Assembly (NCBI RefSeq): GCF_900104615.1
Contig: NZ_LT629939.1
Location: 968,704 to 1,032,703, forward strand
Direction: 5' to 3'
Source of the DNA: Merdimmobilis hominis
GTDB taxonomy: Bacteria; Bacillota; Clostridia; Oscillospirales; Ruminococcaceae
DNA: 64,000 nucleotides
Shown here: one piece after another, positions 1 to 9,155 of the stretch
Layout of the letters: every line of letters starts with the position of its first letter
Numbering within the stretch: the stretch's first letter is position 1
Translations under genes and position numbers: made by a program
Notes under the pieces: model-generated
The model's input: the letters and a program-made list of their open reading frames with translations, nothing else
Database searches by the model: none
Told to the model about the DNA's origin: nothing

Positions 1-1014
1 CTGCTCCACCGGGGCGTGGACATCCTCGGCCAGCTGGATCTCCTGGGTGATGGAACTGCCGCCGCCCTTCTCCACCACAACTGGCATAGGAGGCACAAAC
101 TGGACCTCCACCTGGCGCTCTACACCGCCCAAAACTTTCACTGGGGTCAGCTGTTCTTGGATGGATGGCGGCTGTACCGCTTCATAGTTGGCAAAGCCGT
201 AATCCAACAGGGTGCGGGCGGCGTTAAACCGCTCGTCGCTGGTGCTGGAGCCCATGGTGACCGCCACCAGGCTCAGGTTCCCGCGGGTGGCGGAGGCGGA
301 AAGGCAGCTTCCCGCGCCGTCGGTGGTTCCGGTCTTCAGGCCAGTGGCCCCTTTGTAAAAGCGGATCAGCCGGTTGGTGTTGACCAGTTGGGTTTTGCCG
401 TCCCGCAGGGAATCCATCCAGACGGTGGTGTACTCTTTAATTTTTTCGTGTTTTAGGAGCTCCCGGGACATGATGGAGATATCCCGTGCGGTGCTCAGGT
501 GGCCGTCGGCGTCCAGGCCATTGGTGTTTTCAAAATGGGTGTTTGTCATCCCCAGTTCCTGGGCCCGGCGGTTCATCAGGTCCACAAAGGCGTCTTCGCT
601 GCCGGCTAGGTGTTCCCCCAGAGCGCAGGCCGCGTCGTTGGCGCTGGAGATGGCCGTCGCCTTGAGCAGCTCGTGGACGGTCATCTCCTCCCCCACCTCC
701 AGCCAGATTTGGGAGCCCCCCATGCTGTTGGCGTTGGGGGAACAGGTCACTTTGTCCTCCAAGCTGATTTTGCCGCCATCCAAGGCCTCCATCACCAGAA
801 GGAGGGTCATCACCTTGGTGATGGACGCCGGGTGCATCTTTTCGTCCGCGTTCAGTTCGTAGAGCACCCTGCCGGTGTTCTGTTCCACCAAAATGCCCGA
901 TTTTGCCGGGATATCCCCCACCGCGCCCGGCTGTGCCCACACGGGCAGGGCCTGCGCCAGCAAGAGGGCCGCGGCGACAAAGGCCGCTGTGCATTGCCGG
1001 ATCGCTCGTTTCAT
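1..1014 (-). CDS. D-alanyl-D-alanine carboxypeptidase (peptidase S11), 3' end cut by window edge
   Basis: Serine D,D-carboxypeptidase (low-molecular-weight penicillin-binding protein) that trims the terminal D-Ala from peptidoglycan stem peptides outside the membrane. The visible 338 residues begin with a signal peptide (about residues 1-27). They carry all three active-site motifs in order: SITK near residues 64-67, SAN near 124-126 and KTG near 227-229. A C-terminal beta-rich domain follows, and the frame is still open at base 1, so the membrane anchor lies outside the window. The start is the ATG at 1014, with GAGGTGAG upstream. DacF-like forms of this family often act in sporulation or vegetative wall maturation; I cannot tell which applies. 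A second, clearly different S11 enzyme lies at 7647-8972. Confidence 0.93.
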   Translation of the reverse strand, partial: MKRAIRQCTAAFVAAALLLAQALPVWAQPGAVGDIPAKSGILVEQNTGRVLYELNADEKMHPASITKVMTLLLVMEALDGGKISLEDKVTCSPNANSMGGSQIWLEVGEEMTVHELLKATAISSANDAACALGEHLAGSEDAFVDLMNRRAQELGMTNTHFENTNGLDADGHLSTARDISIMSRELLKHEKIKEYTTVWMDSLRDGKTQLVNTNRLIRFYKGATGLKTGTTDGAGSCLSASATRGNLSLVAVTMGSSTSDERFNAARTLLDYGFANYEAVQPPSIQEQLTPVKVLGGVERQVEVQFVPPMPVVVEKGGGSSITQEIQLAEDVHAPVEQ

Positions 1015-1200
1015 ACGCTCACCTCGTCGATTCAAAACTCGGTACAGTGTATGCTCGCCCCGCCGCCGCGAGAACGGCTTTCCCTTCCGCGGCAGATTGT
1101 GGGGAAAATTTTGCAAAAGCGACGTTTTTTCCCCCGCCGGATTGATCGTTTTACCTAGAAACCGCCCCCGTTCAGGGGGATTATTTCGGCTGGCTGCGTC

Positions 1201-1229
1201 TTGTAATTGCACGGGGGATTTTGTATAAT
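1201..1229 (+). promoter_or_regulatory. Putative sigma-A promoter for mtaB
   Basis: TTGTAA (1201-1206), a 17-base spacer and TATAAT (1224-1229). It lies about 215 bases before mtaB, which implies a long 5' untranslated leader. Confidence 0.5.
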
Positions 1230-1317
1230 TTAAAGGTAAGAAATTCGCGGTCTCGGCATCGGGGCCGCTTGTTTTGCTCCCGCTCACCTGATTATATCGG
1301 GGACAAGCTGTGAAAAA

Positions 1318-1446
1318 CCGCGAAACCCGGGGTTTTGCGGCCTCTACAGCCCTGCCGGGGCGGGAAAAAACCTCTCGCCAGCCCTCTGCTTCGCGTGGCG
1401 GGAGGAACCCTTTTATTATGAGCGCCGACGCGAAGCGGCAGAATGG
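1318..1446 (+). promoter_or_regulatory. Structured mRNA leader of mtaB (hairpins, possible pseudoknot)
   Basis: Three helices can be drawn. P1 pairs 1318-1326 with 1332-1340 (9 bp, one G-U). P2 pairs 1371-1380 with 1396-1405 (10 bp, one G-U). P3 pairs 1386-1396 with 1428-1438 (11 bp, one G-U), using the loop of P2 and a segment ending 8 bases before the start codon. P2 and P3 can form an H-type pseudoknot or compete for base 1396. The whole stretch 1015-1446 has no gene I can support. The RNA role is inference. Confidence 0.35.
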
Positions 1447-2742
1447 ATGATTGCTATGCGCATCGCTTTTTATACCCTGGGCTGCAAGGTCAACCAGTAT
1501 GAGACCCAGGTCCTCAGCCAGCAGTTTGCCGCCGCCGGTTTTGATTTGGTGGAGCCCACCGATATCGCCGACGTCTACGTGGTCAACTCCTGCACCGTTA
1601 CCTCCAGCGGGGACAAAAAAACCCGCCAGATCCTGCGCCGGCTAAAGCGGCAGAACCCCGCCGCTAAGGTGGCGCTGACCGGCTGTTTCCCCCAGGCCTT
1701 CCCCGACGCGGCAGAGGCTTTTACTGAGGCGGACGTCATCACCGGTTCCTACAACCGGGCCTCCTTGCTGCCCGCCATCCGGGAGTGCCTGGCAACCGGC
1801 AGCCGGGTGGTCAACATCACCGCCCACCAAAAAGGGGAAGCCTTTGAGGACATGAAGGCCGGAAAGTTCTTTGAAAAGACCCGGGCTTCCATCAAAATTG
1901 AGGACGGGTGCGAGCGCTACTGCGCCTACTGCATCATCCCCTATGCCCGGGGGCCGGTCCGCTCCAAACCTTTGATGGATCTGAAGCTGGAGCTGACCGA
2001 GCTGGCCGCCGCCGGCTATAAAGAAGTCGTCCTGGTGGGCATCAACCTGTCGGCCTATGGCAAGGACTTCGGCGGCCATCTGACCGACGCCATCGCCCTG
2101 GCCTGCACCACCGACGGCATCGAGCGGGTCCGCCTGGGCTCCATCGAGCCGGAGATGATCACCGACAAAGACCTGGAGGAGATGGCCCGCTATCCCCGCC
2201 TCTGCCCCCAGTTCCACCTGGCGCTGCAAAGCGGGTGCGACGCCACCCTCAAGCGGATGAACCGCAAATACGACACCGCCGAATACCGCCGGATGGTGGG
2301 CAAAATCCGGGAGCTGTTTGAGAACCCCTCCATCACCACCGACATCATGGTGGGCTTCCCCGGCGAGACCGAGGAGGAATTTGCCTCCACCCTCCAGTTC
2401 GTAGAGGAGATCGGCCTGGCCAAGGCCCATGTCTTCTCCTACTCCATCCGGGAGGGCACCGCCGCCGCCCGGATGTCCGGCCAGGTGGACCCGCAGGTCA
2501 AGGAGGAACGCAGCGCCCGGCTCATCGCCGCCACCGGCAAGACCCGGCAGGAGTTCCTCCAAAACCAGGTGGGCACCGTCCAGGAGGTGCTGTTTGAAAC
2601 CCAAACTGGCGGCCTGACCCACGGGTACAGCAAAAACTATACCCCGGTCTTTGTAAAGACGGATGAAGATGTCACCGGCGCCATCCTCCGGGTGGAGATC
2701 ACCGGGGCCGAGGCTGACCACTGCATCGGCCGCATCCTGTAA
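1447..2742 (+). CDS. mtaB: tRNA t6A37 methylthiotransferase MtaB
   Basis: Radical-SAM methylthiotransferase of the MiaB family, MtaB (YqeV) branch, which adds a methylthio group to t6A at position 37 of ANN-decoding tRNAs. The N-terminal UPF0004 domain has the cluster cysteines C13, C49 and C80. The radical SAM motif CxxxCxxC is at C155, C159 and C162, and a short TRAM-like domain ends the protein. Its 431 residues are normal for the family. The opening FYTLGCKVNQYET is the usual MtaB signature and separates it from MiaB and RimO. An ATG at 1456 is an equally plausible start, since neither has a strong ribosome site. It is followed after 89 bases by purL on the same strand. Its leader is unusually structured. 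Confidence 0.93.
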   Translation: MIAMRIAFYTLGCKVNQYETQVLSQQFAAAGFDLVEPTDIADVYVVNSCTVTSSGDKKTRQILRRLKRQNPAAKVALTGCFPQAFPDAAEAFTEADVITGSYNRASLLPAIRECLATGSRVVNITAHQKGEAFEDMKAGKFFEKTRASIKIEDGCERYCAYCIIPYARGPVRSKPLMDLKLELTELAAAGYKEVVLVGINLSAYGKDFGGHLTDAIALACTTDGIERVRLGSIEPEMITDKDLEEMARYPRLCPQFHLALQSGCDATLKRMNRKYDTAEYRRMVGKIRELFENPSITTDIMVGFPGETEEEFASTLQFVEEIGLAKAHVFSYSIREGTAAARMSGQVDPQVKEERSARLIAATGKTRQEFLQNQVGTVQEVLFETQTGGLTHGYSKNYTPVFVKTDEDVTGAILRVEITGAEADHCIGRIL

Positions 2743-2831
2743 CCCTATGTTATCCCTTCGGCATCCGCCGAATTTATCTGTGTTCCCCATCCCCTCAACC
2801 GACCATAAATGAGTAGTAAGGAGAGTTTGGA

Positions 2832-5800
2832 ATGTCTGTTACCAGAATCTATGTGGAAAAGCGCCCCGAATTTGCCGTGGAGGCCGCCGGTGCCCTTTCC
2901 GACATCACCTCCGCCCTGTCCATCGACTCCATCACCTCCCTGCGCCTTGTCAACCGGTACGACGTGCAGGGAATCTCCCAGGAGGATTTTGACGCCGCCC
3001 GGGGCACCATTTTTTCCGAGCCCCAGGTGGATGACACCTATGATGAGCTGCCCGCCTGCAATGGCCGGGTGTTCGCGGTGGAATACCTCCCCGGCCAGTT
3101 TGACCAGCGGGCCGATTCCTGTGCCCAGTGCATCCAGATTTCCACCCAGAAGGACCGCCCGGTGGTCCGTTCCGCCAAGGTCTACCTGCTGGAAGGGGAG
3201 ATCTCCGACGCCGACTTTGCCCGCATCAAGGCCTATCTGATCAACCCGGTGGAGAGCCGGGAGGCCTCCCTGGAAAAACCGGAGACCTTGGACACCAACT
3301 ACGCCATCCCCGAGACGGTGGAAACCCTCTGCGGATTCACCGCCCTTTCGGAGGAGGAGCTCTCCCAGTTCATCCGCCAGTACGGCCTGGCCATGGATCT
3401 GGACGACATCAAATGCTGCCAGAACTATTTCAAAAATGAGGAGAAGCGGGACCCCACCATCACCGAGGTTCGGATGATCGACACCTACTGGTCCGACCAC
3501 TGCCGCCACACCACCTTCTCCACCCATATCGACGACGTTTCCATCGACTGCGATTACATCAAGGACACCTATCGGGAATATCTCTCCCTGCGGGAGACCC
3601 TGTACGCCGGCAAAGACCGCCCCATCACCCTGATGGACCTGGCCACCATCGGCGCAAAAGCCCTGAAAAAACAGGGGCTTCTCACCGACCTGGACCAGTC
3701 GGAGGAGATCAACGCCTGCTCGGTAAAGATCAAGGTGGACCACGACGGGGTTTTGGAGGACTGGCTCCTGATGTTTAAGAACGAGACCCACAACCACCCC
3801 ACTGAGATCGAGCCCTTCGGCGGTGCGGCCACCTGCCTGGGCGGCGCCATCCGCGACCCCCTCTCCGGCCGGAGCTATGTCTACCAGGCCATGCGCCTCA
3901 CCGGTGCGGCCGACCCCCTCGCCCCGGTGGAGGATACCATCCAGGGCAAACTCTCCCAGCGCAAAATTGTCACCACTGCCGCGGCGGGCTACAGCTCCTA
4001 CGGCAACCAGATCGGCCTGGCCACCGGCCACGTGACCGAACTGTACCATCCCGGCTATGTGGCCAAGCGGATGGAGGTGGGCGCAGTCATCGGCGCGGCC
4101 CCTGCGGAAAATGTAGTCCGCATGGTCCCCGAAGCCGGGGATGTGGTCATCCTGCTGGGCGGCAAGACCGGCCGGGACGGCTGCGGCGGCGCAACCGGCT
4201 CCTCCAAGAGCCACACGGTAGAATCCCTGGAGAGCTGCGGAGCCGAAGTCCAGAAGGGCAATGCCCCCGAGGAGCGCAAGATCCAGCGGCTGTTCCGCAA
4301 TGGTGAGGTCACCCGGATGATCAAGCGCTGCAACGACTTCGGCGCAGGCGGCGTGTCGGTGGCCGTAGGCGAGCTGGCCGACGGCCTCTCCATCAACCTG
4401 GACGCCGTCCCCAAGAAATACGACGGCCTGGACGGCACCGAGCTTGCCATCAGCGAAAGCCAGGAGCGGATGGCCGTCGTGGTCGCCGCCGGCGATGTGG
4501 ACAAGTTCATCGCCGAGGCTTCCAAGGAAAACCTGATGGCCACCCCTGTTGCGGTGGTCACTGACACGGGCCGCCTCTCCATGACCTGGAACGGCAACAC
4601 CATCGTGGACCTCTCCCGGGAGTTCCTCAACTCCAACGGCGCGGTGAAACACACCACCGTTGCGGTTCCTGCCCCTCAGTTCTCCGAGAAAGCCCACGGC
4701 GCTTCCCTGCCTATGGAGGAAAAATGGCCCAAGGTTTTGGGTCACCTGAACGTCTGCTCCCAGAAGGGCCTGGTGGAGCGGTTTGACTCCTCGGTGGGCG
4801 CGGCCACTGTGCTGGCTCCCTTTGGCGGCAAGCACCAGCTGACCCCCGCCCAGGCCATGGCAGCCAAGATCCCCGTCCTCACCGGCGAGACCAACACCGC
4901 CTCCCTGATGGCCTGGGGCTTCAACCCCTACATCGGCGAGGTGTCCCCCTATCATTCCGCCATGCTGGCCGTGGTGGAGTCGGTGGCTAAAATTGTAGCC
5001 GCCGGCGGCAGCTACCGCCACTGCTGGATGAGCTTCCAAGAGTACTTTGGCAAGGTCAAGGATGACCCCGCCCGCTGGGGCAAGCCCTTCGCCGCCTTGT
5101 TGGGCGCTTTGAAGGCACAGCTGGAGCTGGGCATTGGGGCCATCGGCGGTAAGGATTCCATGTCCGGCACCTTTGAGGACATCGACGTCCCCTCCACCCT
5201 GATCTCCTTCGCCGTTTCCACCGCCCAGGTAGACAAGGTGGTCTCCGGCGAATTCAAAAAATCCGGTAGCCCGGTCTACCTGCTCCAGCCGGAGTTTGAC
5301 AAAAACGGCCTGCCCTGCTTCGACTCGGTTAAAAAGGTGTTTGACACCGTCGAAAAGCTGATCTCTGAGAAGAAGGTCCTCTCCGCCTACACCCTGGGCA
5401 TCGGCGGCGTGGCGGCCGCCGTCAGCAAGATGGCCTTCGGCAACTCCATCGGCTTTGCCTTCGCAGAGAAGCAGGACGAAAACACCCTCTTTAAGACCTC
5501 CTATGGCGGCTTTGTGCTGGAAACTGCAGAGGAGATCGACGGCCTGCCTCTCCTGGGCCATACCACCGAGGACTTCACCGTAAAGGTCAACGGCGCCACC
5601 GTGGACCTCTGCAAGGCCCAGGAGGTTTGGGAGAACAAGCTGGCCCCCATCTTCCCCGCCCAGCTCCCCACCCCCAAGATCCTGGTGCCCACCCACTCCT
5701 TTGCGGCTAATAAGGAATTCCACGCCGCATCAAAGATCGCCAAACCCCGGGTGCTGATCCCTGTATTCCCCGGCACCAACAGCGAGTACGACACCGCCAA

Positions 5801-6542
5801 AGCCTTTGAACGGGCCGGCGGCAGCGCCACCACCTTTGTGATCAAAAACCTCTCCTCCCAGGATATCGAGGAATCGGTTGCCGCCTTTGAGGAGTTGATC
5901 CACCAGTCCCAGATCATCGCCATCCCCGGCGGCTTCTCCGGCGGCGACGAACCCGACGGCTCCGGCAAGTTCATCACCGCCTTCTTCCGCAACCCGCGGA
6001 TCAAAGACGCGGTCCACGACCTGCTCAAAAACCGGGACGGCCTGATGCTGGGCATCTGCAACGGCTTCCAGGCCCTCGTTAAACTGGGCCTTGTCCCCTT
6101 CGGTGAGATCGTGGACATGGACGAGACCTGCCCCACACTGACCTTTAACCGGATCGGCCGCCACCAGGCCAAGCTGGTCCGCACCCGCATCGCCTCAAAC
6201 AATTCCCCCTGGCTGATGCATTCCCAGGTGGGGGATGTCTACACCATCCCGATCTCCCACGGCGAGGGCCGGTTTGTCGCCAGCCCCCAGCTGCTGGAGA
6301 AGATGGCCCAAAACGGCCAGATCGCCACCCAGTATGTGGATCTCTGCGGCAATCCCACCCTGGATACCCGCTACAACCCCAACGGTTCGGTGGACGCCAT
6401 CGAGGGCATTCTCTCCCCCGACGGCCGCGTTCTGGGCAAGATGGCCCACTCCGAGCGGTTCAGCGGCGGCACCTTCTGCAATGTGCCCGGCAACTACGAT
6501 ATGAAGCTGTTTGAGGGCGCTGTGGACTACTACACCAAATAA
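2832..6542 (+). CDS. purL: Phosphoribosylformylglycinamidine synthase, single chain
   Basis: Fourth step of de novo purine synthesis: FGAR, glutamine and ATP give FGAM. At 1236 residues this is the fused form, with the PurS-like N-terminal part, two AIRS-like ATP-binding halves and a C-terminal class I glutaminase in one chain. The metal/ATP loop KNETHNHPTEIEPFGGAAT lies around residues 317-335. The glutaminase nucleophile is C1076 in GICNGFQ, followed by the catalytic His-Glu region near the C-terminus. The start is the ATG at 2832 behind AAGGAGAG. No other pur genes are in the window, so it is scattered from the rest of the pathway. I saw no recognised purine riboswitch ahead of it. A strong terminator follows. 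Confidence 0.96.
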   Translation: MSVTRIYVEKRPEFAVEAAGALSDITSALSIDSITSLRLVNRYDVQGISQEDFDAARGTIFSEPQVDDTYDELPACNGRVFAVEYLPGQFDQRADSCAQCIQISTQKDRPVVRSAKVYLLEGEISDADFARIKAYLINPVESREASLEKPETLDTNYAIPETVETLCGFTALSEEELSQFIRQYGLAMDLDDIKCCQNYFKNEEKRDPTITEVRMIDTYWSDHCRHTTFSTHIDDVSIDCDYIKDTYREYLSLRETLYAGKDRPITLMDLATIGAKALKKQGLLTDLDQSEEINACSVKIKVDHDGVLEDWLLMFKNETHNHPTEIEPFGGAATCLGGAIRDPLSGRSYVYQAMRLTGAADPLAPVEDTIQGKLSQRKIVTTAAAGYSSYGNQIGLATGHVTELYHPGYVAKRMEVGAVIGAAPAENVVRMVPEAGDVVILLGGKTGRDGCGGATGSSKSHTVESLESCGAEVQKGNAPEERKIQRLFRNGEVTRMIKRCNDFGAGGVSVAVGELADGLSINLDAVPKKYDGLDGTELAISESQERMAVVVAAGDVDKFIAEASKENLMATPVAVVTDTGRLSMTWNGNTIVDLSREFLNSNGAVKHTTVAVPAPQFSEKAHGASLPMEEKWPKVLGHLNVCSQKGLVERFDSSVGAATVLAPFGGKHQLTPAQAMAAKIPVLTGETNTASLMAWGFNPYIGEVSPYHSAMLAVVESVAKIVAAGGSYRHCWMSFQEYFGKVKDDPARWGKPFAALLGALKAQLELGIGAIGGKDSMSGTFEDIDVPSTLISFAVSTAQVDKVVSGEFKKSGSPVYLLQPEFDKNGLPCFDSVKKVFDTVEKLISEKKVLSAYTLGIGGVAAAVSKMAFGNSIGFAFAEKQDENTLFKTSYGGFVLETAEEIDGLPLLGHTTEDFTVKVNGATVDLCKAQEVWENKLAPIFPAQLPTPKILVPTHSFAANKEFHAASKIAKPRVLIPVFPGTNSEYDTAKAFERAGGSATTFVIKNLSSQDIEESVAAFEELIHQSQIIAIPGGFSGGDEPDGSGKFITAFFRNPRIKDAVHDLLKNRDGLMLGICNGFQALVKLGLVPFGEIVDMDETCPTLTFNRIGRHQAKLVRTRIASNNSPWLMHSQVGDVYTIPISHGEGRFVASPQLLEKMAQNGQIATQYVDLCGNPTLDTRYNPNGSVDAIEGILSPDGRVLGKMAHSERFSGGTFCNVPGNYDMKLFEGAVDYYTK

Positions 6543-6553
6543 CCAATAAACCC

Positions 6554-6590
6554 AAAACCGCCGGGGGCTGTTAGCCCCCGGCGGTTTTTT
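6554..6590 (+). terminator. Intrinsic terminator of purL
   Basis: GC-rich stem (ACCGCCGGGGGCT pairing with AGCCCCCGGCGGT) followed by a run of T, directly after the purL stop. Confidence 0.9.
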
Positions 6591-6671
6591 GAAAGAAAAT
6601 ATTTCGATTGCGGCTACAACTTCCCCCTAGAGTTTTTGGTGGAAATTGGGTAGACTAAACGGGATAGTCCG

Positions 6672-7340
6672 TTACCCTTCAAAGGGGACGATCTCCTGAA
6701 AAAGGGCCCGGGTTTTGGGCGGGATCCTCTTGTCCAGATGGCAGCTTCCAAAGGCCCAAAGCCGGTACTCGCAGCTCTCGCTGACCCGGTCGAAGAAGGC
6801 CCCCAGCAGGTTGCTCCGCTCCCCTTGGGGATTCAAAAACCGGTACAGCCGCCCCGAACACTCGTGGGTGACGATCAAATCCACCCGGTTGCCCAACTGG
6901 GCGAGGGACTCCTCCCCATGGGCGATCTCCTCCTGGGTGGGCATCTCCTGGGGCCACCAGCTCTCCCCTTCCCGGCGCAGCTCAATGTCCGGGCTCTCCC
7001 CGCCGCCGAAGGCAAAGATGGTTTTACCCTCCACCCGGTAGCATTCTCCCCGCATCAGATGGATGAGGTTGCCGGAAATCCGGTGGATTTTTCCGCCGTT
7101 CCACTCCTCTTCCGGGTAGGCGGCCAGCCGGTCCAGGTTGTCGTGGGTTCCCTCCACAAAGGCGATGGTATACCGGCGCTTGCCCAGCCATTTGAGGTGT
7201 TTCTCTTCCCCCTTGGAGCCGTCCCAGATAAAGCCGAAATCCCCGCAGATGATGAGGGTATCCCCCTTTTTCAGCTGTTTTGCCTCTTTGGATTGAAAAC
7301 GCTCCATCCCGCCGTGGGTATCCCCCGTCAGATAGATCAT
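6672..7340 (-). CDS. Calcineurin-like metallophosphoesterase
   Basis: Predicted cytoplasmic two-metal phosphoesterase of 222 residues; the substrate is unknown. Visible metal motifs are GDTHGG at residues 6-11 (the D-x-H motif), CGDFGFIWDG near 32-41 (a GDxxD-type motif) and GTHDN near 64-68, which stands where most relatives have GNHE/D. A later THECSG and a C-terminal region GSCHLD supply further histidines. The start at 7340 has AAAGGAG 10 bases upstream. It is a single-gene unit between the purL terminator and the next divergent gene. Some relatives act on nucleotides or RNA ends, but nothing here decides the substrate. Confidence 0.85.
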   Translation of the reverse strand: MIYLTGDTHGGMERFQSKEAKQLKKGDTLIICGDFGFIWDGSKGEEKHLKWLGKRRYTIAFVEGTHDNLDRLAAYPEEEWNGGKIHRISGNLIHLMRGECYRVEGKTIFAFGGGESPDIELRREGESWWPQEMPTQEEIAHGEESLAQLGNRVDLIVTHECSGRLYRFLNPQGERSNLLGAFFDRVSESCEYRLWAFGSCHLDKRIPPKTRALFQEIVPFEG

Positions 7341-7431
7341 CTGCTAACCGCTCCTTTGTCTTTACCCATCCGGGTTTTTCTGGTATACTAAAGGGTATAG
7401 GATCGTACCCGCCCCCTGCGGGGGTCCCGAT

Positions 7432-7548
7432 TATTGTACCACAAAGTCTGCACAAACTTTAAGAATTGCGGTGCGGCTGTTGCCGCAAAGTGCTTCGCCC
7501 TGCAAACAATTCTTCGAATGCCACGGCTTTGCTGTGGCTATTGTACCA
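7432..7548. repeat. Hairpin-rich element bounded by 10-bp direct repeats
   Basis: TATTGTACCA occurs at 7432-7441 and again at 7539-7548. Between them are an AAGAATTG/CAATTCTT outer stem, an inner TGCGGC-TGTT-GCCGCA hairpin and a GCCACGGC-TTT-GCTGTGGC hairpin. It occupies most of the 306-base gap between the metallophosphoesterase and the carboxypeptidase. It may be a small non-coding repeat or an RNA structure; other genomic copies cannot be checked here. Confidence 0.4.
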
Positions 7549-7646
7549 TGTATTTGCGACGGTTTCCAGCCTGGATTTGAATTTTCGTCAGCTGGTTTTC
7601 TGCCATTTCCGATAAACGGCTTTTATGGAAGTGAGGTTCCCATACC

Positions 7647-8972
7647 ATGAAAAAATTTCGTTTTCTCCCCTTGCTTTTGATCATCTGCCTGCTCTTTTCC
7701 TCCATCCCCGCCTATGCCCAGTATGAGCCCCTGTTCGACGTCCAATCCAAGGCGGTCTATTTGGTCAACCTGGACACCGGCAACGTGATCTATGAAAAAA
7801 ACGCCGATGCGAAGATGTATCCCGCTTCGCTGACCAAGATCATGACGGCCATCGTGGTGCTGGAAAACATCGACGACCTGGATGGCACCGAAATCACCTT
7901 CAAGCCCTATCTGGAAGTGATGATGAGCGAGAAAAACGCCCAGTACGGCGGCATCTCTTTGGGTGGCCTGTATCGGGGGGACACCCTCACCGCCCGGGAA
8001 CTCCTCTATGCGATGATGCTCCCCTCCGCCAACGAGGCGGCGGTGATTTTGGCCGATTATGTAGGGGATGGCTCCCTGGATTACTTTTATGACCTGATGA
8101 ACCAGAAAGCCCAGGAGCTGGGCTGCACCGGCACTCATTTTTCCAGCGCCAATGGCCTTCATGAGGCGGACAACTACACCACCGCCAAAGACATGTACTT
8201 AATCACCCGCTACGCCATGCAGAACCCGGACTTTGCGGAGATTGTCTCCACCACCTTCTACGATGGCGGCCTCAACATCAAAGGCCAGAACCTGTACTGG
8301 AACACCACCAACAAGATGATGGTGAAAGGCAGCGGCTATTACTATCCTTATATCACCGGGGTCAAAACCGGCACCACCGAAGAAGCGGGCCGGTGCATTG
8401 TCACCACCGCCTCCCGAGATGGATACTCGTATCTGATGGTGGTGATGGGCGCCCCCATGGAGGGGGACACCAACATCGCTATGGAGGAGACCCAGAAGCT
8501 CTACGACTGGGTGTTCTCGACCTTTCGGGTCAAAACCATCACCGAGCAGGGGGAAAGCCTGGTGGAAGTCCCCCTCAAGCTCTCCTGGAACAAGGACCAT
8601 CTCAAACTGATGAGCGGCGAACGGTTCCAGGCGCTGATCCCCGACGACATCGACGTGGCCAGCTTAACCACCGAATATGAACTGCCCAACTACATCAAAG
8701 CCCCTATTAAAAAGGGGGATTTTGTGGGGTACCTCCACTTCTCACTGGCTGGGGAAGAGCTGGGCCAGGTGGAATTGGTCTCGATGGAAAATGTAGACCG
8801 GAACATCTTCCTCTTTTATGTAGACCTTCTCTCCACCATGCTGCGGGCCTATTGGTTTAAGTTTGTGGTGGTCTTTGCAGTCCTTTCCACCCTCTGCTAT
8901 GTGGGGCTGATGTTTTTGCAGCAGAAGGGGAAACGGCGGTACAAACCTGTGCGCCGGCGGAAAAATCTATAA
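7647..8972 (+). CDS. D-alanyl-D-alanine carboxypeptidase (peptidase S11), membrane anchored
   Basis: Second D,D-carboxypeptidase of the window, complete at 441 residues. It has a signal peptide (about 1-24, cleavage near AYA), the active-site serine and lysine in SLTK (61-64), SAN (127-129) and KTG (240-242). A beta-rich C-terminal domain is followed by one transmembrane helix (about 393-425) and a very basic tail (KGKRRYKPVRRRK). That topology anchors it to the outer face of the membrane through its C-terminus. The start at 7647 has GTGAGG upstream. It stands alone, with a strong terminator after it. Which of the two S11 enzymes serves the spore cortex cannot be decided from sequence. Confidence 0.94.
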   Translation: MKKFRFLPLLLIICLLFSSIPAYAQYEPLFDVQSKAVYLVNLDTGNVIYEKNADAKMYPASLTKIMTAIVVLENIDDLDGTEITFKPYLEVMMSEKNAQYGGISLGGLYRGDTLTARELLYAMMLPSANEAAVILADYVGDGSLDYFYDLMNQKAQELGCTGTHFSSANGLHEADNYTTAKDMYLITRYAMQNPDFAEIVSTTFYDGGLNIKGQNLYWNTTNKMMVKGSGYYYPYITGVKTGTTEEAGRCIVTTASRDGYSYLMVVMGAPMEGDTNIAMEETQKLYDWVFSTFRVKTITEQGESLVEVPLKLSWNKDHLKLMSGERFQALIPDDIDVASLTTEYELPNYIKAPIKKGDFVGYLHFSLAGEELGQVELVSMENVDRNIFLFYVDLLSTMLRAYWFKFVVVFAVLSTLCYVGLMFLQQKGKRRYKPVRRRKNL

Positions 8973-9001
8973 CTATATGTAGAATTTCTGGATGTTTTTT
9001 C

Positions 9002-9030
9002 AAAAAGAGCCGCGATTGCGGCTCTTTTTC
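9002..9030. terminator. Bidirectional terminator between carboxypeptidase and spoIIE
   Basis: AAAAAGAGCCGC paired with GCGGCTCTTTTT around a short loop. T runs on both strands let it serve the two convergent genes. Confidence 0.85.
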
Positions 9031-9155
9031 TATGGGTCTTATCCTTTTCCCTGCCCAGCCGGTGAATTTCACCGGCCCTATAACAAGAATGGAAATCGAT
9101 CCCCCTTCCAGCAGGATGCTATGGGCAACCCAATAATAGATGGCATACAGCATCT

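Noticed and set aside
2745..5723. A 992-codon open frame opposite purL
   Set aside because: It is antisense to a clear purL gene, is Gly/Val/Asp-rich as expected from the reverse frame of GC-rich codons, and has no recognisable domain.
8857..9153. A small hydrophobic minus-strand frame starting at 9153, with GGAGAAGGGGG upstream
   Set aside because: It runs through the bidirectional terminator and into the 3' end of the carboxypeptidase gene, and its tail is not protein-like; kept only as a remote possibility.
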